A stretch of 64,000 nucleotides of DNA from Rhodococcus sp. NBC_00297 (GTDB lineage: Bacteria; Actinomycetota; Actinomycetes; Mycobacteriales; Mycobacteriaceae). The stretch spans positions 4,467,001 through 4,531,000 of the forward strand of contig NZ_CP108041.1 in the NCBI RefSeq assembly GCF_036173065.1. The letters run 5' to 3'. Each line of letters begins with the position of its first letter. The stretch's first letter is position 1. Of this stretch, positions 33,781 through 43,042 are shown piece by piece. Under the pieces are notes generated by a model. It had not been told where the DNA came from. It did no database searches and saw only the letters and a program-made list of their open reading frames with translations. The position numbers were made by a program, and so were the translations under genes.

Positions 33781-35001
33781 TCACTTCAGCTCGGCGGACG
33801 TCTTCCCGAGCACGCGGCGAGCCACGATCAGCTGCTGGATCTGCTGGGTGCCCTCGAAGATGTCGAGGATCTTCGAGTCGCGTGACCACTTCTCGAGCAG
33901 CAGGTGCTCGGAGAAGCCGAGCGTGCCGGCCAGTTCCACCGCCTTGAGCGTGATGTCGGTGGCGCTACGGCCTGCCTTCGCCTTGGACATCGACGCCTGC
34001 AGCGAGTTGGGCTCCTTGTTGTCCGCCATCCACGCAGCGCGGAGAGCGAGCAGGTAAGCAGCCTCCCAGTCGGCCTCGAGCCGGATGTACTCCGCAGCAG
34101 CGGCCGACTGGCTGTAGGTGGCAGCGTCGTAATCGATGACCACTCCGGCGTCGGTCAGGATCGACCGGAGCTCCTCGAGCGCTGCACGGGCGACTCCGAT
34201 GGCCATGCCGGCGACCAGAGGACGGGTGTTGTCGAACGTCTGCATGACGCCGGCGAAGCCCTTGTCCGTGTCGACGTCCGGGGAACCCAGGAGGTTGTCC
34301 TTCGGGATGCGGCAGTTGTCGAGGAGCAGGGCTGCGGTGTCGGACGCCTTGATTCCCAGCTTGTGCTCGAGGCGTGCGACGGACAGGCCCGGCGCGTCCC
34401 GCGGGACGACGAAGGACTTGATCGCGGCGCGGCCCTTGGTCTTGTCGACGGTGGCCCACACGACGATGTGCGTGGAGCGCTCGCCGGCCGTGACGTAGAT
34501 CTTCTCGCCGTTGAGGACCCACTCGTCACCGTCGAGTACCGCGGTGGTGCTCACGGCGGCCGAGTCGGAACCGAACGAGGGCTCGGTGATGGCCATCGAG
34601 GCCCACACCTTGCCGAAGCGCTCGAGCTGCTCGTCGGTGGCGACGGCGGCGATGGCGGAGTTGCCGAGGCCCTGGTACGGGATGGACAGGGTCAGACCCA
34701 CGTCGCCCCAGCAGGTCTCGATGACGTTGACCAGAGCGGACATGTTGCCGCCGTTGGCATTTGCGGTCTTGCTCGGCTTCGGAGCGTCGCCCTTGGCCTC
34801 ACGGCCGCCCTTGGCGCCGCCGATCTCACCGCCGGCGTCGCTCATGCCCTCGATCATGGCGGCCATGGTGTCGAGCTCGACCGGGTAGGCGTGCTCCGCC
34901 AGGTCGTACTTGCGCGACACGGGGCGCATGATCTCGGCCGCGACCTGGTGAGCCTGGTTGGCCGACGCCCTGAGCTTGCGAGGAAGTTCGAGATTGATCA
35001 T
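33781..35001 (-). CDS. fadE23: Acyl-CoA dehydrogenase FadE23-like, catalytic subunit
   Basis: A 406-residue FAD-dependent acyl-CoA dehydrogenase. It keeps FAD-site motifs (AITEPSFGSDSAA, WVLNGEKIYVTAGE) and the catalytic Glu in the C-terminal DIFEGTQQIQQ. An Ala/Gly/Lys-rich insert lies at about residues 55-90. It follows fadE24 on the same strand after 31 bp. Since FadE24 lacks the catalytic Glu, I infer an alpha2-beta2 heterotetramer, as is known for several mycobacterial FadE pairs. The matching pair in M. tuberculosis is Rv3140-Rv3139. The acyl substrate is unknown. Confidence 0.88.
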   Translation of the reverse strand: MINLELPRKLRASANQAHQVAAEIMRPVSRKYDLAEHAYPVELDTMAAMIEGMSDAGGEIGGAKGGREAKGDAPKPSKTANANGGNMSALVNVIETCWGDVGLTLSIPYQGLGNSAIAAVATDEQLERFGKVWASMAITEPSFGSDSAAVSTTAVLDGDEWVLNGEKIYVTAGERSTHIVVWATVDKTKGRAAIKSFVVPRDAPGLSVARLEHKLGIKASDTAALLLDNCRIPKDNLLGSPDVDTDKGFAGVMQTFDNTRPLVAGMAIGVARAALEELRSILTDAGVVIDYDAATYSQSAAAAEYIRLEADWEAAYLLALRAAWMADNKEPNSLQASMSKAKAGRSATDITLKAVELAGTLGFSEHLLLEKWSRDSKILDIFEGTQQIQQLIVARRVLGKTSAELK

Positions 35002-35032
35002 GAGAGTTCCAATCGAAAGGTGGGGTGTCGGA

Positions 35033-36445
35033 TCAGATCAGGACGATGCCCTCGGCAACGCCGACGGCGCGGAGATCGCGGTACCAGCGCTCGACCGGGT
35101 GCTCCTTGGTGAAACCGTGTCCGCCGAGAAGCTGGACACCGTCGAGGCCGATCTGCATGCCCTTGTCCGTCGCGAGTCGACGGGCGAGCGAGGCCTCGCG
35201 TGCGAAGGACAGTCCCTGCTCCGCACGGGACGCACCACGCTGAATGACCAGGCGCAGACCGTCGAGCTCGATCGCGATGTTGGCCACCATGAAGGCGACG
35301 GCCTGACGGTTGCTGATCGGCTCGCCGAACGCGGTGCGGTCGTTGACGTAGGGGACCACGTAGTCCAGGACGGCCTTCGATGTGCCGGCGGCCATGGACG
35401 CCCAGCCGAGACGCGCGAGCCGGATGGCGTCGGTGTAGTCGGACACGTGGGCGTCCGCGTCGCCGTCGCCCAGCAGGTTGGCCTCGGGTACGGCGACGCC
35501 GTCGAGATGCAGTCGGCCGATGCCCGCTGCACGCAGACCCATGCTGGGGTCCGCCTCGACACTCAACCCGGCGCTGTCCGACTCGACGATGAAGAGAGCG
35601 GGACGGCCGTCGAGTTCGGCGGCGACGATGAACAGCTCGCAGGCGGCGGCCGACGGCACGAGGCTCTTGACGCCCGTGAGCTTGTAGCCGCTGGGGGAGC
35701 GGACCGCCTTGGTCTGCAGCGCGAACGGGTCGAAGAGCGCGCGCGGCTCGTTCACGACGAGAGCCGCACTGGGCACCTTCTCACCCGTGAAGGACGGCAG
35801 GTACGTCTTCTGCTGAGTCTCGGTGCCCCACTGCGTGAGCGCCACCGCCACGCCGCTGGGGGCGAGGATCGGCAAGGCCAGGCCCATGTCTCCGTACGCG
35901 AGCGCCTCGGCGACGAGGGCGTTGGTGACGGCGCCGCGCTCACTGGCCGCGCCCTCGAGGTTCTCGGGGACGTTGATGAGGGTGATGCCCAGTTCGGCGG
36001 CGCGAGCGACGAGGTCGTCCGGCGATGCCGCGGCCTCGTCGGCATCGTGCGCTGCCGGGCGCATGATCTCCTCGGCGAACTCGAGCACCGTCTCGACGAT
36101 CATCTTCTGCTCGTCGTCGGGAGTCAGGTCGAAGTAGTCGAGTCCCTTGGTCGAGGACTCGGGCAGACGCTCGGGCTTGCCTCCGCCGGACACCTTGGAG
36201 AAGGTCCGGGTGGCGGCACCGAGCGTCTTGAAGCCGGTCTTCGTGCTCTCGTACGTGACACGGTCGATCGTCTGGCGCAGGTTGTACTTCTCGGCCAGGT
36301 CGGAGCCGGAGAGCTTGGTGAGCACGCGCATCGCGGTTCCGATGGCGTCGCGTCGGATCGGGTTGAGCCCGACCGCTGACGTGTCGCGCACCGGGCGCCG
36401 AGACGCATCGGTCTTGGTCGTGGGGGCGCTGTCGTTCTTCGTCAT
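35033..36445 (-). CDS. fadE24: Acyl-CoA dehydrogenase FadE24-like, non-catalytic partner
   Basis: A 470-residue acyl-CoA dehydrogenase-fold protein with an N-terminal extension of about 80 residues. The C-terminus reads HPVERWYRDLRAVGVAEGIVLI and lacks the Glu-Gly-Thr motif that carries the catalytic base, so it is probably the structural partner of FadE23. The ATG at 36445 was preferred to 36451 because GGGTGA lies just upstream. A promoter with two operator-like palindromes lies 40-80 bases upstream, inside the end of hisN. M. tuberculosis fadE24 (Rv3139) is known to rise under isoniazid. Confidence 0.87.
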   Translation of the reverse strand: MTKNDSAPTTKTDASRRPVRDTSAVGLNPIRRDAIGTAMRVLTKLSGSDLAEKYNLRQTIDRVTYESTKTGFKTLGAATRTFSKVSGGGKPERLPESSTKGLDYFDLTPDDEQKMIVETVLEFAEEIMRPAAHDADEAAASPDDLVARAAELGITLINVPENLEGAASERGAVTNALVAEALAYGDMGLALPILAPSGVAVALTQWGTETQQKTYLPSFTGEKVPSAALVVNEPRALFDPFALQTKAVRSPSGYKLTGVKSLVPSAAACELFIVAAELDGRPALFIVESDSAGLSVEADPSMGLRAAGIGRLHLDGVAVPEANLLGDGDADAHVSDYTDAIRLARLGWASMAAGTSKAVLDYVVPYVNDRTAFGEPISNRQAVAFMVANIAIELDGLRLVIQRGASRAEQGLSFAREASLARRLATDKGMQIGLDGVQLLGGHGFTKEHPVERWYRDLRAVGVAEGIVLI

Positions 36446-36487
36446 GATCACCCAGCTGTTCTCGGTGTTCGGTCGTGGACGGGACCT

Positions 36488-36528
36488 ATCTTACTCGCCG
36501 GTAAGTTCGGTGTCTACCGTCGAGTAAG
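36488..36528 (-). promoter_or_regulatory. fadE24-fadE23 promoter with two operator-like palindromes
   Basis: On the minus strand, TAGACA (36516-36511), a 17-bp spacer and TAAGAT (36493-36488) form a near-consensus promoter. CTTACTCGCCGGTAAG (36490-36505) covers the -10 box; a second copy in the opposite sense (36514-36528, CTTACTCGACGGTAG) covers the -35 box. The form suits a TetR-type repressor of fatty-acid genes. It lies in the last codons of hisN. Confidence 0.6.
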
Positions 36529-37315
36529 GTCGGCGCGTCAGGCGCCCGAGGACGGCGTCGTGCAGAAGCGCGTTCGACGCCACCGCACTGCCTCCGTGCG
36601 GCCCCGCCGCACCGTCGAGAGCGGTGAAACGGCCGCCCGCCTCCCGTACCAGCACGTCGAGCGGAGCCAGGTCCCACAGTGATACTTCGGGCTCGGCGGC
36701 CACATCGATCGATCCCTCGGCGACCAGGCAGTACGAGAGGAAGTCGCCGTAGCCGCGGACGCGCCACACCTCGTCGGTCAGATCCAGGAAGTTCTCTCGC
36801 AGACCGGCGTCCTTCCACCCGCTGAGGCTGGAGAATCCCAGGCTCGCCGAGGACGGAGACGCCACCGACGACACCGACAACCGTCGCGGCTCGCCGGCAC
36901 CGAAGCGTGCGAACGCTCCCAGCCCGTCGGCCGCCCACCATCGCCGCGCGAGAGCGGGAGCGCTGACCACTCCCACGACCGGCACGCCGTCGGAGAGCAG
37001 CGCGACCAGCGTCGCCCAGATCGGCACACCGCGGACGAAGCTCTTGGTGCCGTCGATGGGATCGAGCACCCACTGACGCCCGGAGAGGACGGCGTCGCCG
37101 CCGAACTCCTCGCCCAACACCGCATCGCCCGGTCGGACCTCGCCGAGCAGCCGCCGGATCTCGGTCTCGACGGCCAGATCCGCGTCCGAGACGGGTGTGA
37201 GATCCGGCTTGTCCTCGATGCGCAGGTCCACGGCCAGGAATCGCGCCGTGGTGATGGCGTCGGCCGCGTCCGCGAGACGGAGGGCGAGGGTGAGATCGTC
37301 GGCGAGGTCGGTCAC
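36491..37315 (-). CDS. hisN: Histidinol-phosphate phosphatase (inositol-monophosphatase family) HisN
   Basis: A 274-residue Mg2+-dependent phosphatase. The metal site is complete: Glu in GEEFGG, the signature [12 protein letters not shown], and a C-terminal Asp in [12 protein letters not shown]. The M. tuberculosis equivalent, Rv3137, is the histidinol-phosphate phosphatase of His synthesis and also sits beside fadE24-fadE23. Other family members act on inositol phosphate or 3'-phosphoadenosine phosphate, so the substrate rests on synteny. The start is the GTG at 37315; no Shine-Dalgarno sequence is visible, and a TAACGT -10-like box lies eight bases upstream. It is divergent from prfB. Confidence 0.85.
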   Translation of the reverse strand: MTDLADDLTLALRLADAADAITTARFLAVDLRIEDKPDLTPVSDADLAVETEIRRLLGEVRPGDAVLGEEFGGDAVLSGRQWVLDPIDGTKSFVRGVPIWATLVALLSDGVPVVGVVSAPALARRWWAADGLGAFARFGAGEPRRLSVSSVASPSSASLGFSSLSGWKDAGLRENFLDLTDEVWRVRGYGDFLSYCLVAEGSIDVAAEPEVSLWDLAPLDVLVREAGGRFTALDGAAGPHGGSAVASNALLHDAVLGRLTRRPYSTVDTELTGE

Positions 37316-37359
37316 GGCACAGGACGTTACTGCGGTGCGGGCCCGTCGGTCGTTGCCGG

Positions 37360-37365
37360 TAACCT
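37360..37365 (+). promoter_or_regulatory. -10 box of prfB (leaderless)
   Basis: TAACCT is followed by seven bases and the GTG at 37373, without a ribosome site. Confidence 0.5.
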
Positions 37366-37372
37366 CGGGCGC

Positions 37373-38488
37373 GTGCATCCTGACGTATCCGCTGACATCG
37401 CCGAACTCGACACCACCCTCAAGACCGTGGAGTCGGTGCTCGACATCGAGGAACTCCGTCGCCGGATCGACGAGCTCGAACACCAGGCTGCCGACCCCGA
37501 GCTGTGGAACGACCAGGACCACGCCCAGCAGGTGACCAGCGCGTTGTCGCACGCGCAGACCGAGTTGCGGCGGGTCGAGGCACTGCGCCAGCGGCTCGAC
37601 GATCTTCCGGTGCTGTACGAGCTCGCCGAGGCGGAAGAGGGCGAGGCCGCCGCCGAGGCGCTCGCGGAGGCGGACGCCGAGCGCGTCTCCCTGCACACCG
37701 ACGTCGAGCTGCTCGAGGTGCGGACCCTGCTGTCGGGTGAGTACGACAAGCGTGACGCGCTGGTCAACATCCGGTCCGGCGCCGGCGGGATCGACGCCGC
37801 GGACTGGGCCGAGATGCTGATGCGCATGTACATCCGCTGGGCCGAGAAGCACGGATACGGCGTGGAGGTCTACGACACCTCGTACGCCGAGGAGGCCGGC
37901 ATCAAGAGCGCCACCTTCGCGGTGAAGGCGCCCTACAGTTACGGAACTCTGTCGATCGAGCAGGGCACGCATCGTCTCGTGCGCATCAGCCCCTTCGACA
38001 ACCAGGGTCGCCGCCAGACGTCCTTCGCCGAGGTCGAGGTGCTGCCGGTCGTCGAGACCACCGATCACATCGAGATCCCCGAGAACGACATCCGTGTCGA
38101 CGTGTACCGCTCGTCGGGACCGGGTGGTCAGTCCGTCAACACCACCGACTCCGCCGTGCGGCTCACACACATTCCGACCGGCATCGTCGTCACCTGCCAG
38201 AACGAGAAGTCGCAGCTGCAGAACAAGGTGTCCGCCATGCGCGTGCTGCAGGCCAAGCTGCTCGAGGTCAAGCGCAAGGAGGAGCGCGCCGAGATGGACG
38301 CCCTCAAGGGCGACGGCGGCAGCTCCTGGGGTAACCAGATGCGCTCGTACGTCCTGCACCCGTACCAGATGGTGAAGGATCTGCGGACCGAGTACGAGGT
38401 CAACAACCCGTCCTCGGTGCTCGACGGTGACATCGACGGCTTCATCGAGTCGGGCATCCGCTGGCGTATGCGTGCAGAGCAGGAGTAA
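37373..38488 (+). CDS. prfB: Peptide chain release factor 2
   Basis: A 371-residue class I release factor that reads UGA and UAA. The SPF recognition tripeptide is in RISPFDNQ and the catalytic GGQ in GPGGQSVN. The frame is continuous from the GTG at 37373; there is no in-frame TGA near codon 25, so the programmed frameshift known in E. coli prfB is absent. The order prfB-mscS-like-Rv3103c-like-ftsE-ftsX-smpB matches Rv3105c-Rv3100c. A four-base gap (TAACAG-type junction) separates it from the next gene. Confidence 0.96.
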   Translation: MHPDVSADIAELDTTLKTVESVLDIEELRRRIDELEHQAADPELWNDQDHAQQVTSALSHAQTELRRVEALRQRLDDLPVLYELAEAEEGEAAAEALAEADAERVSLHTDVELLEVRTLLSGEYDKRDALVNIRSGAGGIDAADWAEMLMRMYIRWAEKHGYGVEVYDTSYAEEAGIKSATFAVKAPYSYGTLSIEQGTHRLVRISPFDNQGRRQTSFAEVEVLPVVETTDHIEIPENDIRVDVYRSSGPGGQSVNTTDSAVRLTHIPTGIVVTCQNEKSQLQNKVSAMRVLQAKLLEVKRKEERAEMDALKGDGGSSWGNQMRSYVLHPYQMVKDLRTEYEVNNPSSVLDGDIDGFIESGIRWRMRAEQE

Positions 38489-38491
38489 CAG

Positions 38492-39379
38492 GTGAGCGCC
38501 TTCTGGCCACTGCCTCCCGATTTCGTCTTCTGGCTCCAGAACAACTTCCTCGAGATGATCCTGTGGATCCTCGGCGGCATGCTCGCGGCGCGGGCGGTGG
38601 GGTGGGCCGGCGGCAAGATCACCGGCCGCATCGACCGGACCTACCAGCAGACCGACGCGCTCGTGCGCACCGAGGCGGCGAAACACCGCCACTCGGTGGC
38701 GCAGGTCGTCACCTGGGTGGTCGTGGCACTCATCTACGTGCTGGTCGCCATCCGGGTCCTGCAGCGCCTCGGCTTCCCGATCACCAGCCTCGTGGCTCCG
38801 GCGACCGTGCTCGGTGCCGCGCTCGGTTTCGGTGCCCAGCGCATCGTCCAGGACATCCTGTCCGGGTTCTTCATCATCACCGAGCGTCAGTACGGGTACG
38901 GCGACGTGGTCCAGCTCGCGATCACCGGCACCGCGGGCGACGCGATCGGCACCGTCGAGGACGTGACACTGCGCGTCACGCGGGTGCGGTCGGCCGAGGG
39001 CGAGGTGATCACCGTGCCCAACGGGCAGATCGTCAAGGCGGTCAACCTGTCGAAGGACTGGGCGCGCGCTGTCATCGACGTGCCGGTGCCGCCGTCCGCG
39101 GACCTGTCCCGCGTCACCGAGCTGCTGAAGTCGGTGGGCGAGGAGGCCTACCGCGACGGTCGGCTCACCGAGTTGCTGCTCGACGAGCCCACCGTCATGG
39201 GTGTCGAGAGCATCGAGGTGGACCAGGTCAACCTGCGCCTCGTCGCCCGCACCCTGCCGGGCAAGCAGTTCGAGGTGGGACGTGAGCTCCGCGCGCGCAT
39301 CGCTCTGACACTGCGCAACGACGGCATCACCGTCTCGCCCGAACTCTCCGCCGACCGTCCCGTGGGAGGCGAACTGTGA
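38492..39379 (+). CDS. MscS-family mechanosensitive channel
   Basis: A 295-residue small-conductance channel protein that vents solutes during osmotic downshock. Three membrane helices lie within the first 130 residues; the pore-lining helix is [22 protein letters not shown] in part, and the beta domain starts at [16 protein letters not shown] typical VPNGQI motif follows near residue 173. The GTG at 38492 follows the prfB stop by three bases and its end overlaps the next gene by four bases, so these genes form an operon. Confidence 0.92.
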   Translation: MSAFWPLPPDFVFWLQNNFLEMILWILGGMLAARAVGWAGGKITGRIDRTYQQTDALVRTEAAKHRHSVAQVVTWVVVALIYVLVAIRVLQRLGFPITSLVAPATVLGAALGFGAQRIVQDILSGFFIITERQYGYGDVVQLAITGTAGDAIGTVEDVTLRVTRVRSAEGEVITVPNGQIVKAVNLSKDWARAVIDVPVPPSADLSRVTELLKSVGEEAYRDGRLTELLLDEPTVMGVESIEVDQVNLRLVARTLPGKQFEVGRELRARIALTLRNDGITVSPELSADRPVGGEL

Positions 39380-39828
39380 CCTCGAACGAACCCGAGAGCC
39401 CGGCGACCGAGCACCCGGACGCTCCGCGATCGACGTTCCGCCCCGGGTGGATGTCGCGCATACCGGCGCGCATCCTCGGCCGTTTCCGCACGACCACCGT
39501 GGTGATGGTGCTCGCCTTCCTGGCAGTACTGGTGCTGTGGAACAACGTGCGCTTCGACCCGACCCTCAACGAGAACTCGCCGGTGTACGTCCCGCCCGCA
39601 CCGTCGTCGTCCGAGGCGCCGCCCCCGGCGGAGACCTACGCCCCGACGACCACCACGTTCCGGTCGACCACGACGCCCGTGCCGACCACAGCCGATCCGG
39701 CCTCGCCGCAGGACGGTGTCACGACGACCGCGCCGGCGCCCACGACCACCACCGGCACGACGACGCGAGCGCCCGGGTTCCAGCTGCCGACCATCCCCGG
39801 TCTGCCGTTGCCGAGCGGAACGAACTGA
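39376..39828 (+). CDS. Membrane protein with Pro/Thr-rich outer tail (Rv3103c-like)
   Basis: A 150-residue protein: a basic cytoplasmic start, one membrane helix (about residues 40-57, [16 protein letters not shown]), then a low-complexity tail of Thr, Pro, Ala and Ser ending [16 protein letters not shown]. Such tails often span the cell wall. The GTG at 39376 overlaps the upstream stop (GTGA). M. tuberculosis has a Pro-rich membrane protein at the same place before ftsE. Function is unknown; the context suggests a role at the envelope near FtsEX. Confidence 0.85.
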   Translation: MTSNEPESPATEHPDAPRSTFRPGWMSRIPARILGRFRTTTVVMVLAFLAVLVLWNNVRFDPTLNENSPVYVPPAPSSSEAPPPAETYAPTTTTFRSTTTPVPTTADPASPQDGVTTTAPAPTTTTGTTTRAPGFQLPTIPGLPLPSGTN

Positions 39829-39867
39829 CCCGCGCGTCGCTGTAGCGGCACCGTCGGGACGCGCGGC

Positions 39868-39873
39868 TACACT
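39868..39873 (+). promoter_or_regulatory. -10 box of ftsE (near-leaderless)
   Basis: TACACT lies eight bases before the GTG at 39882; no ribosome site is visible. ftsE and ftsX may thus be transcribed apart from the upstream operon. Confidence 0.5.
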
Positions 39874-39881
39874 GGCGACCC

Positions 39882-40571
39882 GTGATCAGCGTGGAGAACG
39901 TCTCGAAGTCCTACAAGTCCTCGACTCGACCCGCGCTGGACAATGTGTCGGTGAAGGTGGAGAAGGGCGAGTTCGTCTTCCTCATCGGGCCGTCGGGCTC
40001 GGGCAAGTCGACCTTCATGCGCCTGCTCTTGCGCGAGGAGATGCCGACCTCGGGCGACATCACGGTGGCGGACTTCCACGTGAACAAGCTCGTCGGGCGG
40101 CGAGTGCCGAAGCTGCGGCAGAGCATGGGATGCGTCTTCCAGGACTTCCGCCTGCTGCAGAACAAGTCGGTGTCGGAGAACGTCGCGTTCGCCCTCGAGG
40201 TGATCGGCAAGCCGCGCGGGGTGATCGAGCGGACGGTGCCGGAGGTGCTCGAGCTGGTCGGCCTGTCCGGCAAGGCGGATCGTCTCCCGTCCGAGCTGTC
40301 CGGCGGTGAGCAGCAGCGAGTCGCCGTGGCCCGCGCCTTCGTGAACCGGCCGCTCGTGCTGCTCGCGGACGAGCCCACCGGCAACCTGGACCCCGACACC
40401 AGCCAGGACATCATGTTGCTGCTCGAGCGCATCAACCGCACGGGCACGACCATCCTCATGGCCACTCACGACAACCACATCGTCGACTCGATGCGTCGCC
40501 GCGTCGTCGAGCTCGACAACGGCCGGGTGGTCCGCGACGAGGCACGAGGGGTGTACGGCGTGGGTCGTTAG
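39882..40571 (+). CDS. ftsE: Cell division ATP-binding protein FtsE
   Basis: A 229-residue ABC ATPase that works with FtsX to control peptidoglycan hydrolases at the septum. Walker A is GPSGSGKST, the signature LSGGEQQRV, Walker [13 protein letters not shown], and the switch His lies in [10 protein letters not shown]. The length is normal. The GTG at 39882 was chosen from the [11 protein letters not shown] start. ftsX follows after 69 bp. Confidence 0.96.
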   Translation: MISVENVSKSYKSSTRPALDNVSVKVEKGEFVFLIGPSGSGKSTFMRLLLREEMPTSGDITVADFHVNKLVGRRVPKLRQSMGCVFQDFRLLQNKSVSENVAFALEVIGKPRGVIERTVPEVLELVGLSGKADRLPSELSGGEQQRVAVARAFVNRPLVLLADEPTGNLDPDTSQDIMLLLERINRTGTTILMATHDNHIVDSMRRRVVELDNGRVVRDEARGVYGVGR

Positions 40572-40640
40572 ATCCCGCTCTCGGCTCCGTCCCCTCCTCG
40601 CGCCTCGGCGCAACGACCTCTCGAAGAAAGTGTGTGAACC

Positions 40641-41546
40641 GTGCGCGCTAGTTTCCTTCTCGGCGAAGTTCTCACCGGACTGCGCCGCAACATCACGATG
40701 ACCATCGCGATGGTGCTGACCACCGCCATCTCCCTCGGTCTGTTCGGTGGTGGCCTGCTGGTCGTGCAGATGGCGGGGAAGACGCAGCAGATCTTCCTGG
40801 ATCGCGTCGAGGTCCAGATCTTCCTGACCGACGACATCTCGACCACCGACCCGGACTGCACCTCGGGCATCTGCGCCGGCCTCCGCACGGACCTCGAATC
40901 GACGCCGTCCGTGGTGTCGGTGCAGTACCTCAACCGGGAGGACGCCGTCGCCGACGCCACCGATCGCGTCTTCAAGGATCAGCCGGAGCTGGCGTCCCTG
41001 GTGTCACCCGAGAGCTTCCCCGCGTCGTTCAAGGTGAAGCTCAGCGATCCCGAGCGGTTCGGCGTGATCAACGACGAGTTCGGGGCGCGGCCGGGTGTGC
41101 AGAGCGTGCTCAACCAACGCGAACTGGTCGACCGGCTGTTCAGCGTCCTCGCGGGCGTCCGCAACGCCGCGTTCGCGGTGGCTGTGGTCCAGGCCGTCGC
41201 GGCGGTACTGCTGATCGCCAACATGGTGCAGATCGCCGCGTTCACCCGTCGGACCGAGGTGGGCATCATGCGCCTGGTCGGCGCCACGCGGTGGTACACG
41301 CAGCTGCCCTTCCTGCTCGAGGCCATCGCGGCATCGCTGGTGGGTGCGGTGCTCGCCATCGCCGGACTGTTCACCGCCAAGGCGGCGTTCATCGACTCGG
41401 TGCTGGACGACCTGTACCAGGCCAACATCCTGGCTCGGGTGACGACGAGCGACGTCTTGTTGGTCTCGCCGATCCTGCTTCTGGTCGGCGTCGGCATGGC
41501 CACGATCACCTCCTACATCACCCTGCGCCTGTACGTCCGGCAGTAG
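40641..41546 (+). CDS. ftsX: Cell division membrane protein FtsX
   Basis: A 301-residue permease-like partner of FtsE with four membrane helices (about residues 22-45, 175-200, 225-250, 272-293) and a large outer loop between the first two. The outer loop, which carries two Cys (DCTSGIC), binds hydrolase activators such as RipC in mycobacteria. The GTG at 40641 has a GAAAG-type site upstream. FtsX itself has no ATPase motif. Confidence 0.95.
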   Translation: MRASFLLGEVLTGLRRNITMTIAMVLTTAISLGLFGGGLLVVQMAGKTQQIFLDRVEVQIFLTDDISTTDPDCTSGICAGLRTDLESTPSVVSVQYLNREDAVADATDRVFKDQPELASLVSPESFPASFKVKLSDPERFGVINDEFGARPGVQSVLNQRELVDRLFSVLAGVRNAAFAVAVVQAVAAVLLIANMVQIAAFTRRTEVGIMRLVGATRWYTQLPFLLEAIAASLVGAVLAIAGLFTAKAAFIDSVLDDLYQANILARVTTSDVLLVSPILLLVGVGMATITSYITLRLYVRQ

Positions 41547-41633
41547 CGCACCCGGCACCCGGAACAAACGGGTGGACGGAGTCCTTATGGTTGTCAGAAG
41601 TCACGTCCACCCGCGCCCGAAGGAGTTCCAGCT

Positions 41634-42107
41634 GTGAAGGAGAAAGGTCGCAAGGCGATTGCGACCAATCGCAAAGCGCGACACAACTACACGATCCTCG
41701 ACGTCTACGAGGCCGGAGTCGCCCTCGTCGGCACCGAGGTCAAGAGCCTGCGTGACGGGAAGGCGTCGCTGGCCGATGCCTTCGCCACCGTCGACGACGG
41801 CGAGGTGTGGCTGCGCGGCCTGCACATTCCCGAGTACATGGCGGGAAGCTGGACCAACCACGCGCCGCGGCGCAACCGCAAGCTCCTGCTGCACAAGCGG
41901 GAGATCGAGGTCCTCATCGGCAAGACGCGTGAGGGCAACATGACGCTGGTACCGCTCTCCATGTACTTCAACGAGGGCAAGGTGAAGGTCGAGCTGGCCC
42001 TGGCGAAGGGCAAGCAGGACTACGACAAGCGTCAGGACCTGGCTCGCCGAACGGCGGAACGCGAGGTCACCCGTGAACTCGGTCGTCGCATAAAGGGAAT
42101 GCGCTGA
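41634..42107 (+). CDS. smpB: SsrA-binding protein SmpB
   Basis: A 157-residue RNA-binding protein that brings tmRNA to stalled ribosomes. The conserved parts are the start ([22 protein letters not shown]), the central [20 protein letters not shown] and the basic C-terminal tail that enters the mRNA channel ([24 protein letters not shown] in part). The GTG at 41634 has AAGGAG eight bases upstream. The stop overlaps a CTG that seems to start the next gene. ssrA lies 2.5 kb downstream. Confidence 0.96.
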   Translation: MKEKGRKAIATNRKARHNYTILDVYEAGVALVGTEVKSLRDGKASLADAFATVDDGEVWLRGLHIPEYMAGSWTNHAPRRNRKLLLHKREIEVLIGKTREGNMTLVPLSMYFNEGKVKVELALAKGKQDYDKRQDLARRTAEREVTRELGRRIKGMR

Positions 42108-42973
42108 CCGCGATCGTCCTCGCGCTGATCGCGGCGCTCGGGTACGGCGTCAGCGACTTCGTCGGAGGAGTCGCGTCCCGACGCGTAGCCGCGCTGCGCG
42201 TGGTGATCGTCTCGTACCCGGTCTCGGTACTCGTCGTGGCGGCGGTGATGCCGTTCGTCGGAGGCACTCTCACCGCGTCGTCCGTGGTGTGGGGTGCGTT
42301 GTCCGGACTGGCCGGCGGTGTCGCCGTGTGGTGGTTCTACCTGGCACTCGCCGCCGGGCCGATGGCCGTCGTGTCGCCGATCACGGCCGTTCTGGTGGCC
42401 GGTGTACCGGTCGGCGTCGGGCTCGTCCTGGGCGAGCGACCCGGCGTCCTTGCATACATCGGCATCGCGTTGGCGCTGGTGGCTGTGCTCATGGTCAGCA
42501 AGGAATCACCCGACGACGCCGCAGGTGACGTGGCCGGCGGACGGACTCTGCGATTCACGCCCCGGGTGGCATGGCTGACCGTCGGTTCCGGTCTGGCATT
42601 CGCGTTGACGTTCATCTTTCTCGACCGGGCCGGGGAGGACGACGCGGGTCTGTGGCCGTTGCTGGCGAACCGGGTCACCGCCACCGCCCTCGTGTGGGCG
42701 GTCGCCCTCGGCACCGGCATGTTCTCGTTCCCCCGTGGCGGCGTTCTGAAGCTGGCCGCCTGGATCGCTCTTCTGGACGTCGCCGCCAACGCCGCGTTGC
42801 TCTATGCCTTCCAGGGTGGGCTGCTGTCCCTCGTCAGCGTGATCGCCTCGCTGTATCCCGCCGCGACCGTGCTGCTGGCCATGGTGATGCTGGGGGAGCG
42901 GGTGGCCAAGGTGCAGATCGTCGGCATGGTCATCGCCCTGGGCGCGGTCGGGCTGATCACCGCGGGTGCCTGA
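42104..42973 (+). CDS. EamA-family (DMT) transporter, apparent CTG start
   Basis: A 289-residue integral membrane protein of the drug/metabolite transporter family, with ten helices as two EamA repeats (first half to about residue 135; second from [12 protein letters not shown]). The first ATG/GTG in frame is at 42200, but this would cut off the first helix. The codons from CTG 42104 read [20 protein letters not shown], just the first helix of the family, and no ATG, GTG or TTG lies before it back to the stop at 42074. CTG overlaps the smpB TGA, and AAAGGGA lies five bases upstream. The substrate is unknown. Confidence 0.82.
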   Translation: MTAIVLALIAALGYGVSDFVGGVASRRVAALRVVIVSYPVSVLVVAAVMPFVGGTLTASSVVWGALSGLAGGVAVWWFYLALAAGPMAVVSPITAVLVAGVPVGVGLVLGERPGVLAYIGIALALVAVLMVSKESPDDAAGDVAGGRTLRFTPRVAWLTVGSGLAFALTFIFLDRAGEDDAGLWPLLANRVTATALVWAVALGTGMFSFPRGGVLKLAAWIALLDVAANAALLYAFQGGLLSLVSVIASLYPAATVLLAMVMLGERVAKVQIVGMVIALGAVGLITAGA

Positions 42974-43042
42974 CCACCTGGCGGTAGCTTCGCTCCGGGT
43001 GGGCGCCACACTCGAGGTGCTCCTCTGCTACGAATGGAGTGC

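Noticed and set aside
37373-37460. Programmed +1 frameshift in prfB
   Set aside because: The frame is continuous from the start with no in-frame TGA in the first 30 codons.
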